Positions 29,051-39,505 of a stretch of 64,000 nucleotides of DNA are shown piece by piece. Source of the stretch: Sphingomonas sinipercae (GTDB lineage: Bacteria; Pseudomonadota; Alphaproteobacteria; Sphingomonadales; Sphingomonadaceae); the NCBI RefSeq assembly GCF_011302055.1, contig NZ_CP049871.1, positions 1,384,501 through 1,448,500 of the forward strand, given 5' to 3'. Under the pieces are notes generated by a model. The model was not told where the DNA came from, did no database searches, and saw only the letters and a list, made by a program, of their open reading frames with translations. The number at the start of each line of letters is the position of its first letter. Positions within the stretch are counted from its first letter, which is position 1. Both the position numbers and the translations under genes were made by a program.

Positions 29051-30208
29051 GTGGCCGACTCGACGCGCCCTGACACAAGGCTCGTGACGGGCGGTCGGCG
29101 CAAGGAATGGCGCGGCCGGCTGGTCAGCCCGCCGGTTGAGCGCACATCGACCATCCTGTTCGACAGCGTCGCGGACATGCGACAGCGAAAGCCGGGGCTG
29201 GGCAGCTACGCTTATGGGCTGCAGGGAACCGCTTCCCATTGGGCGCTGGCCGAAGCGCTAACCGAGCTTGAGCCTGGCGCTGCCGGGACCGCCCTCCTCC
29301 CCTCTGGCCTGGCAGCAATCACGGCCGCCATGTTGGCGGTTCTGTCCGCCGGCGACGAAGTGCTGGTGGTCGATAGCGTTTATGGCCCGACCCGAATCTT
29401 CTGCGACAAGATTCTGAGCGGGTTTGGCATCGCCGCTCGTTACTACGACCCGCTGGCGACGCCCGAGGCACTCGAGTCGCTGGTTGGCGAATCGACCCGC
29501 GCGATCCTGCTGGAAAGCCCGGGTTCGCTGACATTTGAGGTCCAAGATGTGCCGGGCATCTGTGCCATGGCCCGGCGCCGCGGACTGACCACAATCCTCG
29601 ACAACACCTGGGCGACCCCGCTGCTATTCCCGGCGATCGCAGTCGGCGTCGACATCAGCATCCTTGCCGTGAGCAAGCACGTTGGCGGCCATTCAGACCT
29701 GCTGATGGGCGCCGTCACGGCGACGCCGGAGTGGTTTGAGCGCATTCAGCACACCGCCTGGGACCTGGGCCATGCCGTCAGCCCGGACGATGCCTGGCTC
29801 GCGTCGCGCGGGCTGCGGACATTGGGCGTGCGCCTGCGCCAGCATGAGCACAGCGGGCTGGCGGTCGCGAAGTGGCTCGATGCGCACGCCGCGGTCGGGA
29901 CAATGCTTCACCCGGCCTTGCCCGATTGTCCCGGCCACGCGCTTTGGCAGCGCGACTTCCGCGGCTCCTCGGGCCTGTTCGCTTTCTCGCTACTCAACGC
30001 CGACCGGAAGGCTCGCGATGCAGTCGTGGACCGGCTGCAACTGTTCGGCATCGGCTACAGCTGGGGCGGCTTCGAAAGCCTGGCGATCCCCGTCGATCCG
30101 GTGAGGACGGTCGGGAAGCAGAACAGCCAACCGCTGATCCGTCTGCACATCGGGCTCGAAGATGCGGACGACCTCATCGCCGACCTGGAACAGGCCCTTA
30201 GCGTCTAG
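29051..30208 (+). CDS. metC: cystathionine beta-lyase-like PLP enzyme (Cys/Met metabolism)
   Basis: 385-residue fold-type I Cys/Met-metabolism PLP enzyme. The PLP lysine is in ISILAVSKHVGGHSDLL; other landmarks are SGLAAITAAMLAVL, LLESPGSLTFEVQD and DNTWATPLLF. The YSWGGFESL segment near the C-terminus and the overall style fit MetC (cystathionine to homocysteine), but relatives such as cystathionine gamma-synthase or methionine lyase cannot be excluded. GTG start at 29051, two bases after the ilvE stop; convergent 4-bp overlap with emrB. Confidence 0.86.
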   Translation: MADSTRPDTRLVTGGRRKEWRGRLVSPPVERTSTILFDSVADMRQRKPGLGSYAYGLQGTASHWALAEALTELEPGAAGTALLPSGLAAITAAMLAVLSAGDEVLVVDSVYGPTRIFCDKILSGFGIAARYYDPLATPEALESLVGESTRAILLESPGSLTFEVQDVPGICAMARRRGLTTILDNTWATPLLFPAIAVGVDISILAVSKHVGGHSDLLMGAVTATPEWFERIQHTAWDLGHAVSPDDAWLASRGLRTLGVRLRQHEHSGLAVAKWLDAHAAVGTMLHPALPDCPGHALWQRDFRGSSGLFAFSLLNADRKARDAVVDRLQLFGIGYSWGGFESLAIPVDPVRTVGKQNSQPLIRLHIGLEDADDLIADLEQALSV

Positions 30209-31749
30209 TCCATCGCCATTGCCGGGGCACTGCCGGCGGCACGCGGTTTGCGCATGAGCAGCAGCAGCGGAAGCACGGCGAACGTGACGATCATCATCAG
30301 CTTGAAATCGTCGAGATAGGCGATGAACACCGCTTGCCGCGTCACTTCCGCGTTAATCAGTGCAATCACCGCATTGCCCGGCACGCCAAGGCTTTGCAGC
30401 AGCGGCCCGGCCGTCGTTGGAAGATCGGAACTGATCGAGCTTGCCATGTCGGCATGGGCGACCTGCGCCATCCGCACCAGTTGCGTGCTGACCACGGAGA
30501 TTCCGATCGAGCCGCCGACGTTGCGCGACAGGTTGAGCAGGCTGGCCGCGTTGGTCCGCTGGCGCGGCATCAAAGTTTCGAAGGCAAGGCTTTGCAGCGG
30601 CACGAAGATCATACCGAGGCCCAGCCCTTGGACGACCCCGCTCCAGATAACCGGCCCGGACGGCTGATCGAGCGCGAAGCCGGTCATCATCCACAGCGAG
30701 ACACCCATCAGCACGATGCCAAGCCCGACCAGCAATCGCGCATCGACCTTGCCGGTCAGTCGCCCGGCAAGCAGCATCGAAATCAAGGTTCCGATCCCCC
30801 GCGGTGCGGTCAGGAACCCCGACTGCAACACGGAATAGCCGTACAAATTCTGCAAGAGCGGCGGCAGCAGCGCGAGCCCGGCGAGCAACAGGACCCCCGT
30901 GACGACCATGAACACCAGCCCGGTCGCGAAGTTGCGGTCGGTAAACATGCTGCGTTCGAACAGTGGGTCCTTCGCGGTGACGATGTGGACGACGAACATC
31001 CAGAATGCGGCCAGCGAAATGCCTGCTTCCGCAATGATTTCCCAACTGTCGAACCAGTCCTCGCCCTGCCCGCGATCGAGGCACAGCTGCAGCGCGCCGA
31101 CGGCGACCGCCAATAGCACGAAGCCGAGCACGTCGAACTTGCGCCGGTGAACGTCGGTCTTGGGAAGAAAGCGAAGCAGGAGAAAACCGCAGATGATCCC
31201 GACCGGCAGGTTCACGAGGAACACCCACCGCCAATTGTAATTGTCGGTCAGCCACCCGCCGAGCACCGGTCCGAGGATCGGCCCGATCATGATTCCGCCG
31301 CCGAACAGGGCCATCGCCTGCCCGTGCTTTTCGCGCGGGTTGATGTCGAAAAGCGTTGCCTGCGCCAACGGCACGATGAAGGCGCCGCTGACGCCCTGCG
31401 CAGCGCGGAACAGCACCATTTCCGTCAGTGAGGTCGCCGCGGCGCATAGTACCGACGCGGTCGTGAATCCGACCACCGAGATCATCAGCAGGCGCTTGCG
31501 ACCAACCCGGTCGGCAAGCCAGCCGCTGATCGGAAGGGCAATCGCAGAAGCGACGATGTAGCTCGTCAGCACCCAGTTGATCGTATCCTGCGTGGCGCTG
31601 AGGCTCGCCTGCATGTGCGGCAACGCGACGTTGGCGATCGTCGTGTCCAGCACCTGGAGGAGCACCGCCATCATCACCGCGACGGTGACGATGGCGCGCC
31701 GTTGGGGATCGAGCGGGTGGCTGGCGACGCCGGGCGCCGGATCGGCCAT
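30205..31749 (-). CDS. emrB: DHA2-family drug efflux transporter (EmrB/QacA type)
   Basis: 514 residues with about 14 hydrophobic helices. Motifs: TTIANVALPHMQASL in helix 1, the loop GWLADRVGRKRLLMI (motif A), and RAAQGVSGAFIVPLAQ (motif C-like). Proton-driven exporter of hydrophobic toxins; partner EmrA is 3 bp upstream, and the MarR-family repressor gene precedes that. The three genes form one overlapping operon. Confidence 0.93.
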   Translation of the reverse strand: MADPAPGVASHPLDPQRRAIVTVAVMMAVLLQVLDTTIANVALPHMQASLSATQDTINWVLTSYIVASAIALPISGWLADRVGRKRLLMISVVGFTTASVLCAAATSLTEMVLFRAAQGVSGAFIVPLAQATLFDINPREKHGQAMALFGGGIMIGPILGPVLGGWLTDNYNWRWVFLVNLPVGIICGFLLLRFLPKTDVHRRKFDVLGFVLLAVAVGALQLCLDRGQGEDWFDSWEIIAEAGISLAAFWMFVVHIVTAKDPLFERSMFTDRNFATGLVFMVVTGVLLLAGLALLPPLLQNLYGYSVLQSGFLTAPRGIGTLISMLLAGRLTGKVDARLLVGLGIVLMGVSLWMMTGFALDQPSGPVIWSGVVQGLGLGMIFVPLQSLAFETLMPRQRTNAASLLNLSRNVGGSIGISVVSTQLVRMAQVAHADMASSISSDLPTTAGPLLQSLGVPGNAVIALINAEVTRQAVFIAYLDDFKLMMIVTFAVLPLLLLMRKPRAAGSAPAMAMD

Positions 31750-31752
31750 GAA

Positions 31753-32829
31753 CTACTTCCGCTCGTCCAGGCGCACCGTGACCACAGCCGACAGCCCGGC
31801 GACCATCGGCCGGGCCGGCTTGCCGTCGATTGCGATCCGAACCGGCACGCGCTGCGTCACCTTGACCCAATTGCCGTTGGCGTTTTGCGCCGGGATTACT
31901 GCGAATTCGCTGCCGGTGCCGGCGCCGATGCTTTGGACATGCCCCTTGAGGTCGAGGTCGGGGTAGGCATCGACATCGATCGCGACCGGCTGGCCTGGCC
32001 GCATTTCCGCCAGGTCCTTCTCCTTGAAGTTGGCCTCGATCCAGGCGCCGGTGCCGTGGACGAGCGACAGCAGACCGACACCCGGAGCCACCGCTTGGCC
32101 GGGCTGCAACCGATCCGCGTTGGCGACGATCCCGTCCATCGGCGCTCGGACCTCCGTCCGCTGCAGGTCGAGCTTGGCCTTGTCGACCGCGGCTTGCGCC
32201 TGTGCGATCGACGGCTGCTCGCCGGGCGCGATGGCCGATTGCGCATTGGCGGCACGCGCGCGGGCATCGGCCAGCTGCGTTTCTGCTGCGCGCACTTCGT
32301 TGAGCGCGTCATCATAGTCCGCACGCGTCGTGAAGCCGCGATTGAGCAGCGCCTGCTGACGGGCCAAAGCGTTACGCTGGATCTGGAGATTCGCTTGCGC
32401 ACCGACGATGTCCGCCCCGGTGCCTGCCGCCTGGGTGCGCAGTTGCTGGGTCTGCAGCTTTGCCGCGGCAAGCTGCGCTTCGGCCTGCTCAAGCGCCACG
32501 CGGAAGGAGGAGGATTCGATCCGGAATAATGGCTGGCCGCGCTTCACCACGTCGCCGTTCTTCACCAGCACCTGCGCCACCGGCCCCGCCACCTGGGCGC
32601 TGACCGCGACGATATCCTGCTTCACCTGCGCGTTATCGGTGGAAACCGTGCTCCCGCTCGACAGCCACCAGTACATCCCGCCGATCAAAAGGATCAGCGG
32701 CAACGCCAGCATCAGCGGCGCGCGCAGCCTTCCCTTTCGCGAGGCACGCACGACCACGACCGCGTCGCCGGCGCCGGCCTCATCCGGCTCGATGACGGTG
32801 GCGCCTTCATCCGACTTCATCTCGTTCAT
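31753..32829 (-). CDS. emrA: EmrA/HlyD-type membrane fusion protein
   Basis: 358-residue periplasmic adaptor: short cytoplasmic tail, one membrane helix (about residues 34-56, ending MYWWLSSGS), then a biotinyl-lipoyl-like domain (VAGPVAQVLVKNGDVVKRGQ), a long helical hairpin (about 110-200, Ala/Gln-rich), and a beta-barrel end (TVRLDERK). It links EmrB to an outer-membrane channel, which is not encoded here. ATG at 32829 overlaps the marR stop (ATGA). Confidence 0.92.
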   Translation of the reverse strand: MNEMKSDEGATVIEPDEAGAGDAVVVVRASRKGRLRAPLMLALPLILLIGGMYWWLSSGSTVSTDNAQVKQDIVAVSAQVAGPVAQVLVKNGDVVKRGQPLFRIESSSFRVALEQAEAQLAAAKLQTQQLRTQAAGTGADIVGAQANLQIQRNALARQQALLNRGFTTRADYDDALNEVRAAETQLADARARAANAQSAIAPGEQPSIAQAQAAVDKAKLDLQRTEVRAPMDGIVANADRLQPGQAVAPGVGLLSLVHGTGAWIEANFKEKDLAEMRPGQPVAIDVDAYPDLDLKGHVQSIGAGTGSEFAVIPAQNANGNWVKVTQRVPVRIAIDGKPARPMVAGLSAVVTVRLDERK

Positions 32830-33266
32830 GCACTGACCCTGTTCTTATGCTGCCCCGCGGCGACCTTGGCGCGGACGTCCTTCAATTCGGCACGCAGATT
32901 CTCGACACCCGCTGGACCCATCGAACCCAGGATCTCGCTCGAAAATTCGCGCACCAGTTCGCGTAGGCGGGCGACCACCGGCTCCGCCTTGTCGGTCAAC
33001 TCCAGCTTCCACGCCCGCCGGTCGGACGGGTCGCGGTGGCGTTCGACCAGCCCCGCTTCCTCCAATCGGTCGACGATCCTGCACAAGGTGATCGGCTCGA
33101 CGTCCAGCTTGTCCGCCAGTTCGACCTGCCGAAGGCCGGGCTCCCGCTTGAGTCGCGCCAGCACACGCCACTGCGCCTTGGTCACGCCAAGGGACGCAGC
33201 GCGCTGGTCGAACGCGCGCCGGATCGCATGCGCGGTCTCATTGATTTCGAAAAGCAACTCTTCCAC
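32826..33266 (-). CDS. MarR-family transcriptional regulator
   Basis: 146-residue winged-helix repressor: VTKAQWRVLARLKREPGLRQVELADKL, then LCRIVDRLEEAGLVERHRDPSDRRAW, the recognition helix and wing. The probable start is GTG at 33266. A candidate promoter lies only about 8 bp upstream, suggesting a leaderless or near-leaderless mRNA. It likely represses its own emrAB operon, being relieved by a small hydrophobic ligand (typical of the family). Confidence 0.92.
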   Translation of the reverse strand: MEELLFEINETAHAIRRAFDQRAASLGVTKAQWRVLARLKREPGLRQVELADKLDVEPITLCRIVDRLEEAGLVERHRDPSDRRAWKLELTDKAEPVVARLRELVREFSSEILGSMGPAGVENLRAELKDVRAKVAAGQHKNRVSA

Positions 33267-33274
33267 AACGCGCC

Positions 33275-33302
33275 CATATAATAAGGGTGCTTACTAAATC
33301 AA
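33275..33302 (-). promoter_or_regulatory. candidate promoter and MarR operator of the efflux operon
   Basis: Minus strand: -35-like TTGATT (33297-33302), 16-bp spacer, -10-like TATATG (33275-33280). Between them, at 33278-33297, is an imperfect inverted repeat: arms TTAGTAAG and CTTATTAT match at six of eight positions around CACC. A repressor bound there would cover the promoter. Confidence 0.4.
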
Positions 33303-33401
33303 CCGGGTTCAGGTCTCCACGCACGCGGGCGCAAAGTTGCTTGTCTTTAAGGAGCGCTTCGCTATTTAGCCGCCGTCGCCCCGCGCATGTCGCGAGGCCG
33401 C

Positions 33402-33476
33402 TCCCCGGTAGCTCAGCGGTAGAGCATCCGACTGTTAATCGGACGGCCGCCTGTTCGAATCAGGCCCGGGGAGCCA
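33402..33476 (+). tRNA. tRNA-Asn (anticodon GTT)
   Basis: 75-nt cloverleaf: acceptor TCCCCGG pairs with CCGGGGA, D arm AGCTCAGCGGTAGAGC, anticodon loop CTGTTAA gives GTT, T arm with CTGTTCGAATCAG, and CCA encoded. It stands alone between the marR promoter and the 3' end of putA; a T5 run follows. Confidence 0.97.
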
Positions 33477-33525
33477 TTTTTCTCGAAGCATCGCGCAGCG
33501 GCCAGCGGGCCGCGTGCGCGGAACA

Positions 33526-36500
33526 TCACCCCTCGATCGCCGCCATCAGCGACGCGTTTCCGCCGGCTGCGGTCGTGTCGATGCAGGTGACCCGCTCCGT
33601 CGCGAAACGCGCCACATAATGCGGTCCCCCGGCCTTCGGCCCGGTCCCGGACAAGCCTTCGCCACCGAACGGCTGGCTTTCGACCACGGCGCCAATCTGG
33701 TTGCGGTTGACGTAGAAATTGCCGACCCGGGCACGCTGCTCGACGAACTGGCGCGTGGTATCGATGCGGCTCTGCAGGCCAAGCGTCAGTCCGTAACCGG
33801 TGGCATTGATCGCATCGACGACGTCGCCCAGCTTGTCGGCGGCGAAGCGGACGACGTGCAGAATCGGCCCGAAATTCTCGCGATTGAGGTCACTTAGCGC
33901 CTTGATCTCATACATGGCAGGAGCCACGAAATGCCCGTGGGCCGTCGCTTGCGGGAGCTCCAGCCGGTTGATCCGGCGCGCATTCTTGTCGAGCCAGTCA
34001 AGATGCTCGTCGAGCAATCGCTTGGCGTCCTGGTCGATCACCGGGCCGACATCAGTGGCAAGATCGCGCGGGTCTCCAACCTTCAATGCGTCCATTGCGC
34101 CGGAAATCATTTCAATCATTCCGTCGGCGACATCGTCCTGCACGAACAGCACTCGCAACGCCGAACACCGCTGCCCCGCGCTTTGGAATGCGGACGACAC
34201 GACATCGCGCGTGACCTGCTCGGGCAAGGCCGAACTGTCGACGATCATCGCATTCTGGCCGCCGGTCTCCGCGACGAAGGGGATGATCGCACCGTCACGC
34301 TCGGCGAGCGTCCGGTTGATGGTTCGCGCGGTTTCGGTCGATCCAGTGAAAACTACGCCTGCGATCAGCGGATGAGCCGTCAGCGTCCCGCCTACGACCC
34401 GCCCCGAACCGGGCGCGAGCTGCACGATCGGCTTGGGAATTCCCGCCTTGTGCATCAGCTCAACTGCCAGGGCGGCGATCAGCGGCGTCTGTCCGGCCGG
34501 CTTGGCAATCACCGCATTGCCTGCCGCCAGTGGCGCGGCGGTCAGGCCGGTGAAGATCGCCAACGGGAAATTCCACGGCGAGATGCTCGCGAACACGCCG
34601 CGGCCGTGCAGGCGCAGCTCATTCTGCTCGCCGGTCGGCCCGGGCAGCGGCATTGGCCCAGAGAACTGTCGTCGCGCCTCGCCAGCGTAAAAGCGCAGGA
34701 AATCCACCGCCTCACGCACTTCCAGGACGGCGTCGACCAAGGTTTTGCCCGCTTCGCGGATGCATAGGGAGAACAGCTCCTCGCGATGCTCCTCGTACAG
34801 GTCGGCTGCGCGGTCGAGCAGCCGGGCGCGCGCCTCTCCGCCCAGCGCATCCCAGCCGGGCTGGGCGGCGTGGGCAGCGCCGACCATGCGATCGACGTCG
34901 GCCGCAGTGACTTCGGCAACCGTCCCGACTTGAATCCGACTGTCGAACGGCGACAGGACTGGCGTCCCCTCCCCACTTCCGGCCGACCATTGCCTCGTCT
35001 CAAGCGCAGCGAGGCGCTTCAGCAGGGCCTCACGGACGAGAGGGTCGGCAAGGTCGACGCCGGCGCTATTATGGCGCTGAGGGCCGAAAATCTCGCGCGG
35101 CAAGGCAATTGCCGGATTGCGCTTTGGCTCGAGGCCGTCGAGCTCGGCGACCGGATCCCGGACAAGGTCGTCCAGCGAGACCTGTTCGTCGGCGATGCGG
35201 TTGACGAAGCTGGAATTGGCGCCGTTCTCAAGCAGTCTGCGAACCAGGTAAGCAAGCAGCTCCTTGTGGCTTCCAACCGGGGCGTAAATCCTGACCGGCG
35301 TCCTCGGATCGCCGATCGCCGCCTCCAGCTTGGCCAGCTCCTCATATTGCGGCTCGCCCATGCCGTGGAGCCTCTGGAACTCGAGCGGCGCACCGCCGGC
35401 CATCGCCTTGATCGCGCCAATCGTGTTCGCATTGTGGGTTGCGAAGGCGGGGTAGATGCAATCGCCAGCTTCGATCAGCACTTTTGCGCATGCCAGGTAG
35501 GAAACGTCCGTCGCCGCCTTGCGCGTGAAGACCGGATAGTCGGGCAGGCCAGCGACCTGGGCAGCCTTGATTTCGGTATCCCAATACGCGCCTTTGACCA
35601 GGCGGACCATCAGCCGGCGGCCATGGGCCCGTGCCAGATCGGCCGTCCAGCGGCACAGCGGTTCGGCCCGTTTCTGGTACGCCTGCACCGCGAGCCCAAA
35701 TCCAGCCCACCCGTTGGCGAACAGCGCGTCGTCGGCAGCGATTGCCTCGACGACGTCCATCTGCAGCTCAAGCCGGTCAGCTTCCTCGGCATCGATGGTC
35801 AGGTGGACGTCCGCCGCGCTGGCCCGGGCCGCAAGATCGCGGACGACCGGAAGGATATAAGCGGTCGCTTCTTCGGCGTGGCTCCACTCATAGCGGGGGT
35901 GAAGGGCCGACAGCTTCACCGAAATGCCTGGCGAGCGGATGAAACCGCCCTTTGCTTCCTGCGCGATCCGCCCGATGGCCAGCCGATAGGCCTCCGCATA
36001 GCGTTCGGCATCGGCGAAGGTCCGCGCCGCTTCGCCCAGCATGTCGAAGCTGTGGCTAAGGCCCTGCTGGCGTTCCGGCGCGGCGCGGCGAAGCGCTTCG
36101 TCGATAGTTCGGCCGAAGACGAATTGCTTACCCAGGATCCGCATCGCCTGGTTGACCGCGGTGCGCACGACGGGTTCGCCCAGCCGACCGACCGCACGAC
36201 CGAGCGCGGCGCGCCAATTGTCGCTGCGGTCGTTCGCGCCTTCCAGCACCTTGCCGGTCAGCAGCAAAGAGAATGTCGCCGCGTTGACGAATGCGGAGCC
36301 TGATTCGCCGAGCTTTTCCGCCCAATCGGGCTTCGACAATTTGTCGGCGATCAGCTCGTCGGCGGTGTGGGCATCGGGGATTCGCAAAAGCGCTTCGGCC
36401 AGGCACATCAACGCAATGCCTTCGTCGCTGCCCAGGTCGTAGGCATGCATGAACGCGTCTAGGCCCGACGGCTTGTGGCCGCGAATGCCTTTGACCAAGG

Positions 36501-36630
36501 TCCGGGCAATCGACCCGGCTTCCTGGAGCTGGGAGTCGCTGAGGCGCGCCTGCAGCAAACGGGCGGCATCGACCGCCGCCTCGTCACGCCGATAGTCCTG
36601 CCGAACTGCGCTACGGTCGACTGGCTTCAA
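33526..36630 (-). CDS. putA: bifunctional proline dehydrogenase / L-glutamate-gamma-semialdehyde dehydrogenase
   Basis: About 1034 residues. An N-terminal helical region and FAD-binding proline dehydrogenase barrel (about 170-430: GAYWDTEIKAAQ, ATHNANTI) are followed by an aldehyde dehydrogenase domain (about 520-990: ISPWNFPLAIFTG, AETGGQNAMIVD with catalytic Glu, FQSAGQRCSALRV with catalytic Cys). It oxidises proline to glutamate with channelling of pyrroline-5-carboxylate. No ribbon-helix-helix N-terminus, so probably not self-regulating. Start TTG at 36630 chosen; the frame is open to an ATG at 36708, but that part overlaps the secA zinc motif out of frame and looks non-coding. Confidence 0.92.
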   Translation of the reverse strand: MKPVDRSAVRQDYRRDEAAVDAARLLQARLSDSQLQEAGSIARTLVKGIRGHKPSGLDAFMHAYDLGSDEGIALMCLAEALLRIPDAHTADELIADKLSKPDWAEKLGESGSAFVNAATFSLLLTGKVLEGANDRSDNWRAALGRAVGRLGEPVVRTAVNQAMRILGKQFVFGRTIDEALRRAAPERQQGLSHSFDMLGEAARTFADAERYAEAYRLAIGRIAQEAKGGFIRSPGISVKLSALHPRYEWSHAEEATAYILPVVRDLAARASAADVHLTIDAEEADRLELQMDVVEAIAADDALFANGWAGFGLAVQAYQKRAEPLCRWTADLARAHGRRLMVRLVKGAYWDTEIKAAQVAGLPDYPVFTRKAATDVSYLACAKVLIEAGDCIYPAFATHNANTIGAIKAMAGGAPLEFQRLHGMGEPQYEELAKLEAAIGDPRTPVRIYAPVGSHKELLAYLVRRLLENGANSSFVNRIADEQVSLDDLVRDPVAELDGLEPKRNPAIALPREIFGPQRHNSAGVDLADPLVREALLKRLAALETRQWSAGSGEGTPVLSPFDSRIQVGTVAEVTAADVDRMVGAAHAAQPGWDALGGEARARLLDRAADLYEEHREELFSLCIREAGKTLVDAVLEVREAVDFLRFYAGEARRQFSGPMPLPGPTGEQNELRLHGRGVFASISPWNFPLAIFTGLTAAPLAAGNAVIAKPAGQTPLIAALAVELMHKAGIPKPIVQLAPGSGRVVGGTLTAHPLIAGVVFTGSTETARTINRTLAERDGAIIPFVAETGGQNAMIVDSSALPEQVTRDVVSSAFQSAGQRCSALRVLFVQDDVADGMIEMISGAMDALKVGDPRDLATDVGPVIDQDAKRLLDEHLDWLDKNARRINRLELPQATAHGHFVAPAMYEIKALSDLNRENFGPILHVVRFAADKLGDVVDAINATGYGLTLGLQSRIDTTRQFVEQRARVGNFYVNRNQIGAVVESQPFGGEGLSGTGPKAGGPHYVARFATERVTCIDTTAAGGNASLMAAIEG

Positions 36631-36653
36631 GCCGGCGCCGCTGCGCGCAAGCG

Positions 36654-39389
36654 TCAGCCCAGCTGGCCGTGACAATGCTTGTACTTCTTGCCCGATCCAC
36701 AAGGGCACGGCGCATTGCGGCTGATGACCGGGGCCTCGCCCTCGGCGACTTCGCTTCCGGCCGGCATTTCGCCCCGCGGAACCGCCGCATAGGGCAGGCT
36801 CGAAAGGATCGCGCCGGTCGATGGGTCGATATCGGCCGAATCGTCGTCGCCGGAGAGCGGATCGATATGCTGGGTGATGAAGTCTGGCAGCGGCGGCGGC
36901 TCAGGCGCCTGGAACTGGACGTTGAGACGAAGCAGGGTCCGGGTCACTTCCTCGCGGATGGCGATCAGCAAGCGTTCGAACAGTAGGAAAGCCTCCTGCT
37001 TATATTCGTCGATCGGCTTCTTCTGGGCGTAGCTGCGCAGGTGGATGACCTGGCGCAACGCATCCAGCGTCGCCAGATGCTCTTTCCAATGATGGTCGAG
37101 CGTCTGGATGAGGATGCTCTTTTCGATGTTCGCCCATTCGTCGGGCGCAATTTCCGCCGTTTTCTGCGCAAGCAGCTCTTCGGTCATGGTGCCGAGGCGC
37201 TCAATGATCAGGTCTTGCTCGACCGCTTCTTCCTGCATCCACGCTTCGAGCGGAGGTTCGAGCCCGAACACCGCCCGGACGCTGTCCTTCAGTCCTTCGA
37301 CGTCCCACTGCTCGGGATAGGTATTGGCCGGGCAATGCGCCATCACGACGGAGCTGACGGTGTCCGACCGCATTTCCGCGAGCGCTTCACCGACGCTGTC
37401 GGAATCCATGATGTCGGCGCGCTGTTCGTAGATCACCTTGCGCTGGTCGTTCATCACGTCATCGAATTCGACGACCTGCTTGCGGATGTCGTAGTTGCGC
37501 GCTTCGACCTTCTTCTGCGCCGTCTCGATCGCCTTGCTGATCCACGGGCTGACGATCGCCTCGCCATCGGCAAGGTTCTTGTTCATCAGGCGGGCAAACA
37601 TCGTTTCCGGCCCGAAGATGCGCAGCAAATCATCGTCAAGGCTGAGGTAGAAGCGCGACAGGCCCGGGTCGCCCTGGCGGCCTGAACGGCCGCGCAGCTG
37701 GTTGTCGATCCGGCGGCTCTCGTGACGCTCGGTACCGAGCACGAACAGGCCGCCGTTGGCCAGCACCTGCGCCTTTTCGGCGATGATCTGTTCGCGGACC
37801 TTCTCGGCCTGCGCTTCATATTCCGGCGTGCCGGCAACCAGGTCGGCGAACTCGTCCTGCATCCGGAATTCAAGGTTGCCGCCAAGCTGGATGTCCGTGC
37901 CGCGGCCGGCCATGTTGGTGGCGATCGTTACCGCGCCGATCCGTCCGGCCTGCGCAACGATGTGCGCCTCGCTCTCGTGAAAGCGGGCGTTGAGCACCGT
38001 ATGCTTGATGCCTTCCCGCTCGAGGAACTCGGATAGCATTTCCGACTTTTCGATCGAAACGGTGCCGACCAGGACCGGCTGGCCCATCTCCTGCCGCTTC
38101 TTGATCTCCTTGGCGATGGCGCCGAACTTGTCGGTGATGTTCTTGTAGAATTCGTCCTCATCATCGATCCGCTGGACCGGGACGTTGGTCGGGATCGACA
38201 CGACGTTCATCTTGTAGATGTCGAAGAATTCCGGAGCCTCGGTCATCGCCGTGCCGGTCATGCCCGACAGCTTCGGATACATTCGGAAATAGTTCTGGAA
38301 GGTAATCGACGCGAGGGTCTGGTTCTCCGGCTCGATGAAGGCGCCTTCCTTGGCTTCAACCGCCTGGTGCAACCCGTCAGACCAGCGTCGCCCGTCCATC
38401 ATCCGGCCGGTGAATTCGTCGATGATGACGACCTTGCCGTCCTTGACGATGTAATCGATGTCCTTCTTGAACAGGATGTTGGCCTTGAGCGCCTGGTTGA
38501 GGTGGTGGACCACCTGCGTATTGGCGATGTCGTAGAGGTTGCGGCCCTCGATCAGGCCGGCTTCCTCCAGCATCCGCTCGGCCTTCTCGGTGCCCTCTTC
38601 GGTCAACACCACCGACCGCTGCTTCTCGTCCTTTTCATAGTCGGCGGCTTGCAGCGTCTTCACGACCTGGTCGACCGAGATGTACAATTCGGACTTGTCG
38701 TCCGTCGGGCCGGAAATGATCAGCGGGGTGCGGGCTTCGTCGATCAGGATCGAATCGACCTCGTCGACGATGGCGAAATTGAAGGGCCGCTGGACCATCT
38801 GATCGCGCGCATACTTCATGTTGTCGCGCAGATAGTCGAAGCCAAATTCGTTGTTGGTGCCGTACGTGATGTCGGCGGCGTAAGCTGCCCGGCGTTCCTC
38901 GTCGCTGAGGTTGGGGATGATTACGCCGGTGCTCAGCCCCAGGAACCTGTAGACTTGGCTCATCCAGTCGGCATCGCGGCGGGCAAGATAGTCGTTGACG
39001 GTGACGACGTGGACGCCCTTGCCTTCCAGCGCGTTCAAATACACCGCGAGCGTCGCGACCAGGGTCTTGCCCTCGCCGGTCTTCATTTCCGCGATTTCGC
39101 CGCGGTGAAGCGCGATGCCGCCGATCAGCTGGACATCGTAATGCCGCTGGCCAAGCGTGCGCTTCGCCGCTTCGCGTACCGTCGCGAACGCTTCGGGCAG
39201 AAGATCGTCGAGCTTGGTGCCGTCGGCTAGCCGGCGGCGAAACAGATCGGTCTGTGCGCGCAGCTCCTCATCAGTCAGCGCCGCAATCGTCGGCTCGAAG
39301 CCGTTGATCGCGTTGACATATTTACCCAGGCTGCGGACATAGCGATCGTTTGCCGATCCGAAGACGTTCTTGGCCAGTGCGGCGAACAT
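36654..39389 (-). CDS. secA: preprotein translocase ATPase SecA
   Basis: 911-residue motor of the Sec pathway. Walker [18 protein letters not shown]-like [31 protein letters not shown] and [16 protein letters not shown] are all visible, and the C-terminal zinc/SecB-binding motif [14 protein letters not shown] is intact. The ATG at 39389 has a GAGGGAA site. putA follows on the same strand after 23 bp or overlaps, depending on the putA start. Confidence 0.98.
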   Translation of the reverse strand: MFAALAKNVFGSANDRYVRSLGKYVNAINGFEPTIAALTDEELRAQTDLFRRRLADGTKLDDLLPEAFATVREAAKRTLGQRHYDVQLIGGIALHRGEIAEMKTGEGKTLVATLAVYLNALEGKGVHVVTVNDYLARRDADWMSQVYRFLGLSTGVIIPNLSDEERRAAYAADITYGTNNEFGFDYLRDNMKYARDQMVQRPFNFAIVDEVDSILIDEARTPLIISGPTDDKSELYISVDQVVKTLQAADYEKDEKQRSVVLTEEGTEKAERMLEEAGLIEGRNLYDIANTQVVHHLNQALKANILFKKDIDYIVKDGKVVIIDEFTGRMMDGRRWSDGLHQAVEAKEGAFIEPENQTLASITFQNYFRMYPKLSGMTGTAMTEAPEFFDIYKMNVVSIPTNVPVQRIDDEDEFYKNITDKFGAIAKEIKKRQEMGQPVLVGTVSIEKSEMLSEFLEREGIKHTVLNARFHESEAHIVAQAGRIGAVTIATNMAGRGTDIQLGGNLEFRMQDEFADLVAGTPEYEAQAEKVREQIIAEKAQVLANGGLFVLGTERHESRRIDNQLRGRSGRQGDPGLSRFYLSLDDDLLRIFGPETMFARLMNKNLADGEAIVSPWISKAIETAQKKVEARNYDIRKQVVEFDDVMNDQRKVIYEQRADIMDSDSVGEALAEMRSDTVSSVVMAHCPANTYPEQWDVEGLKDSVRAVFGLEPPLEAWMQEEAVEQDLIIERLGTMTEELLAQKTAEIAPDEWANIEKSILIQTLDHHWKEHLATLDALRQVIHLRSYAQKKPIDEYKQEAFLLFERLLIAIREEVTRTLLRLNVQFQAPEPPPLPDFITQHIDPLSGDDDSADIDPSTGAILSSLPYAAVPRGEMPAGSEVAEGEAPVISRNAPCPCGSGKKYKHCHGQLG

Positions 39390-39505
39390 GGAATTCCCTC
39401 GATTGCCGGGCGCGCGCTAGGATGACGAGACACCTCGCCCGCGCGCAGGCGACTGCGGCGGCGATGTAGGAAGCGGCCTGTTGTTAGTCAATTAAGGAGG
39501 GCAGG

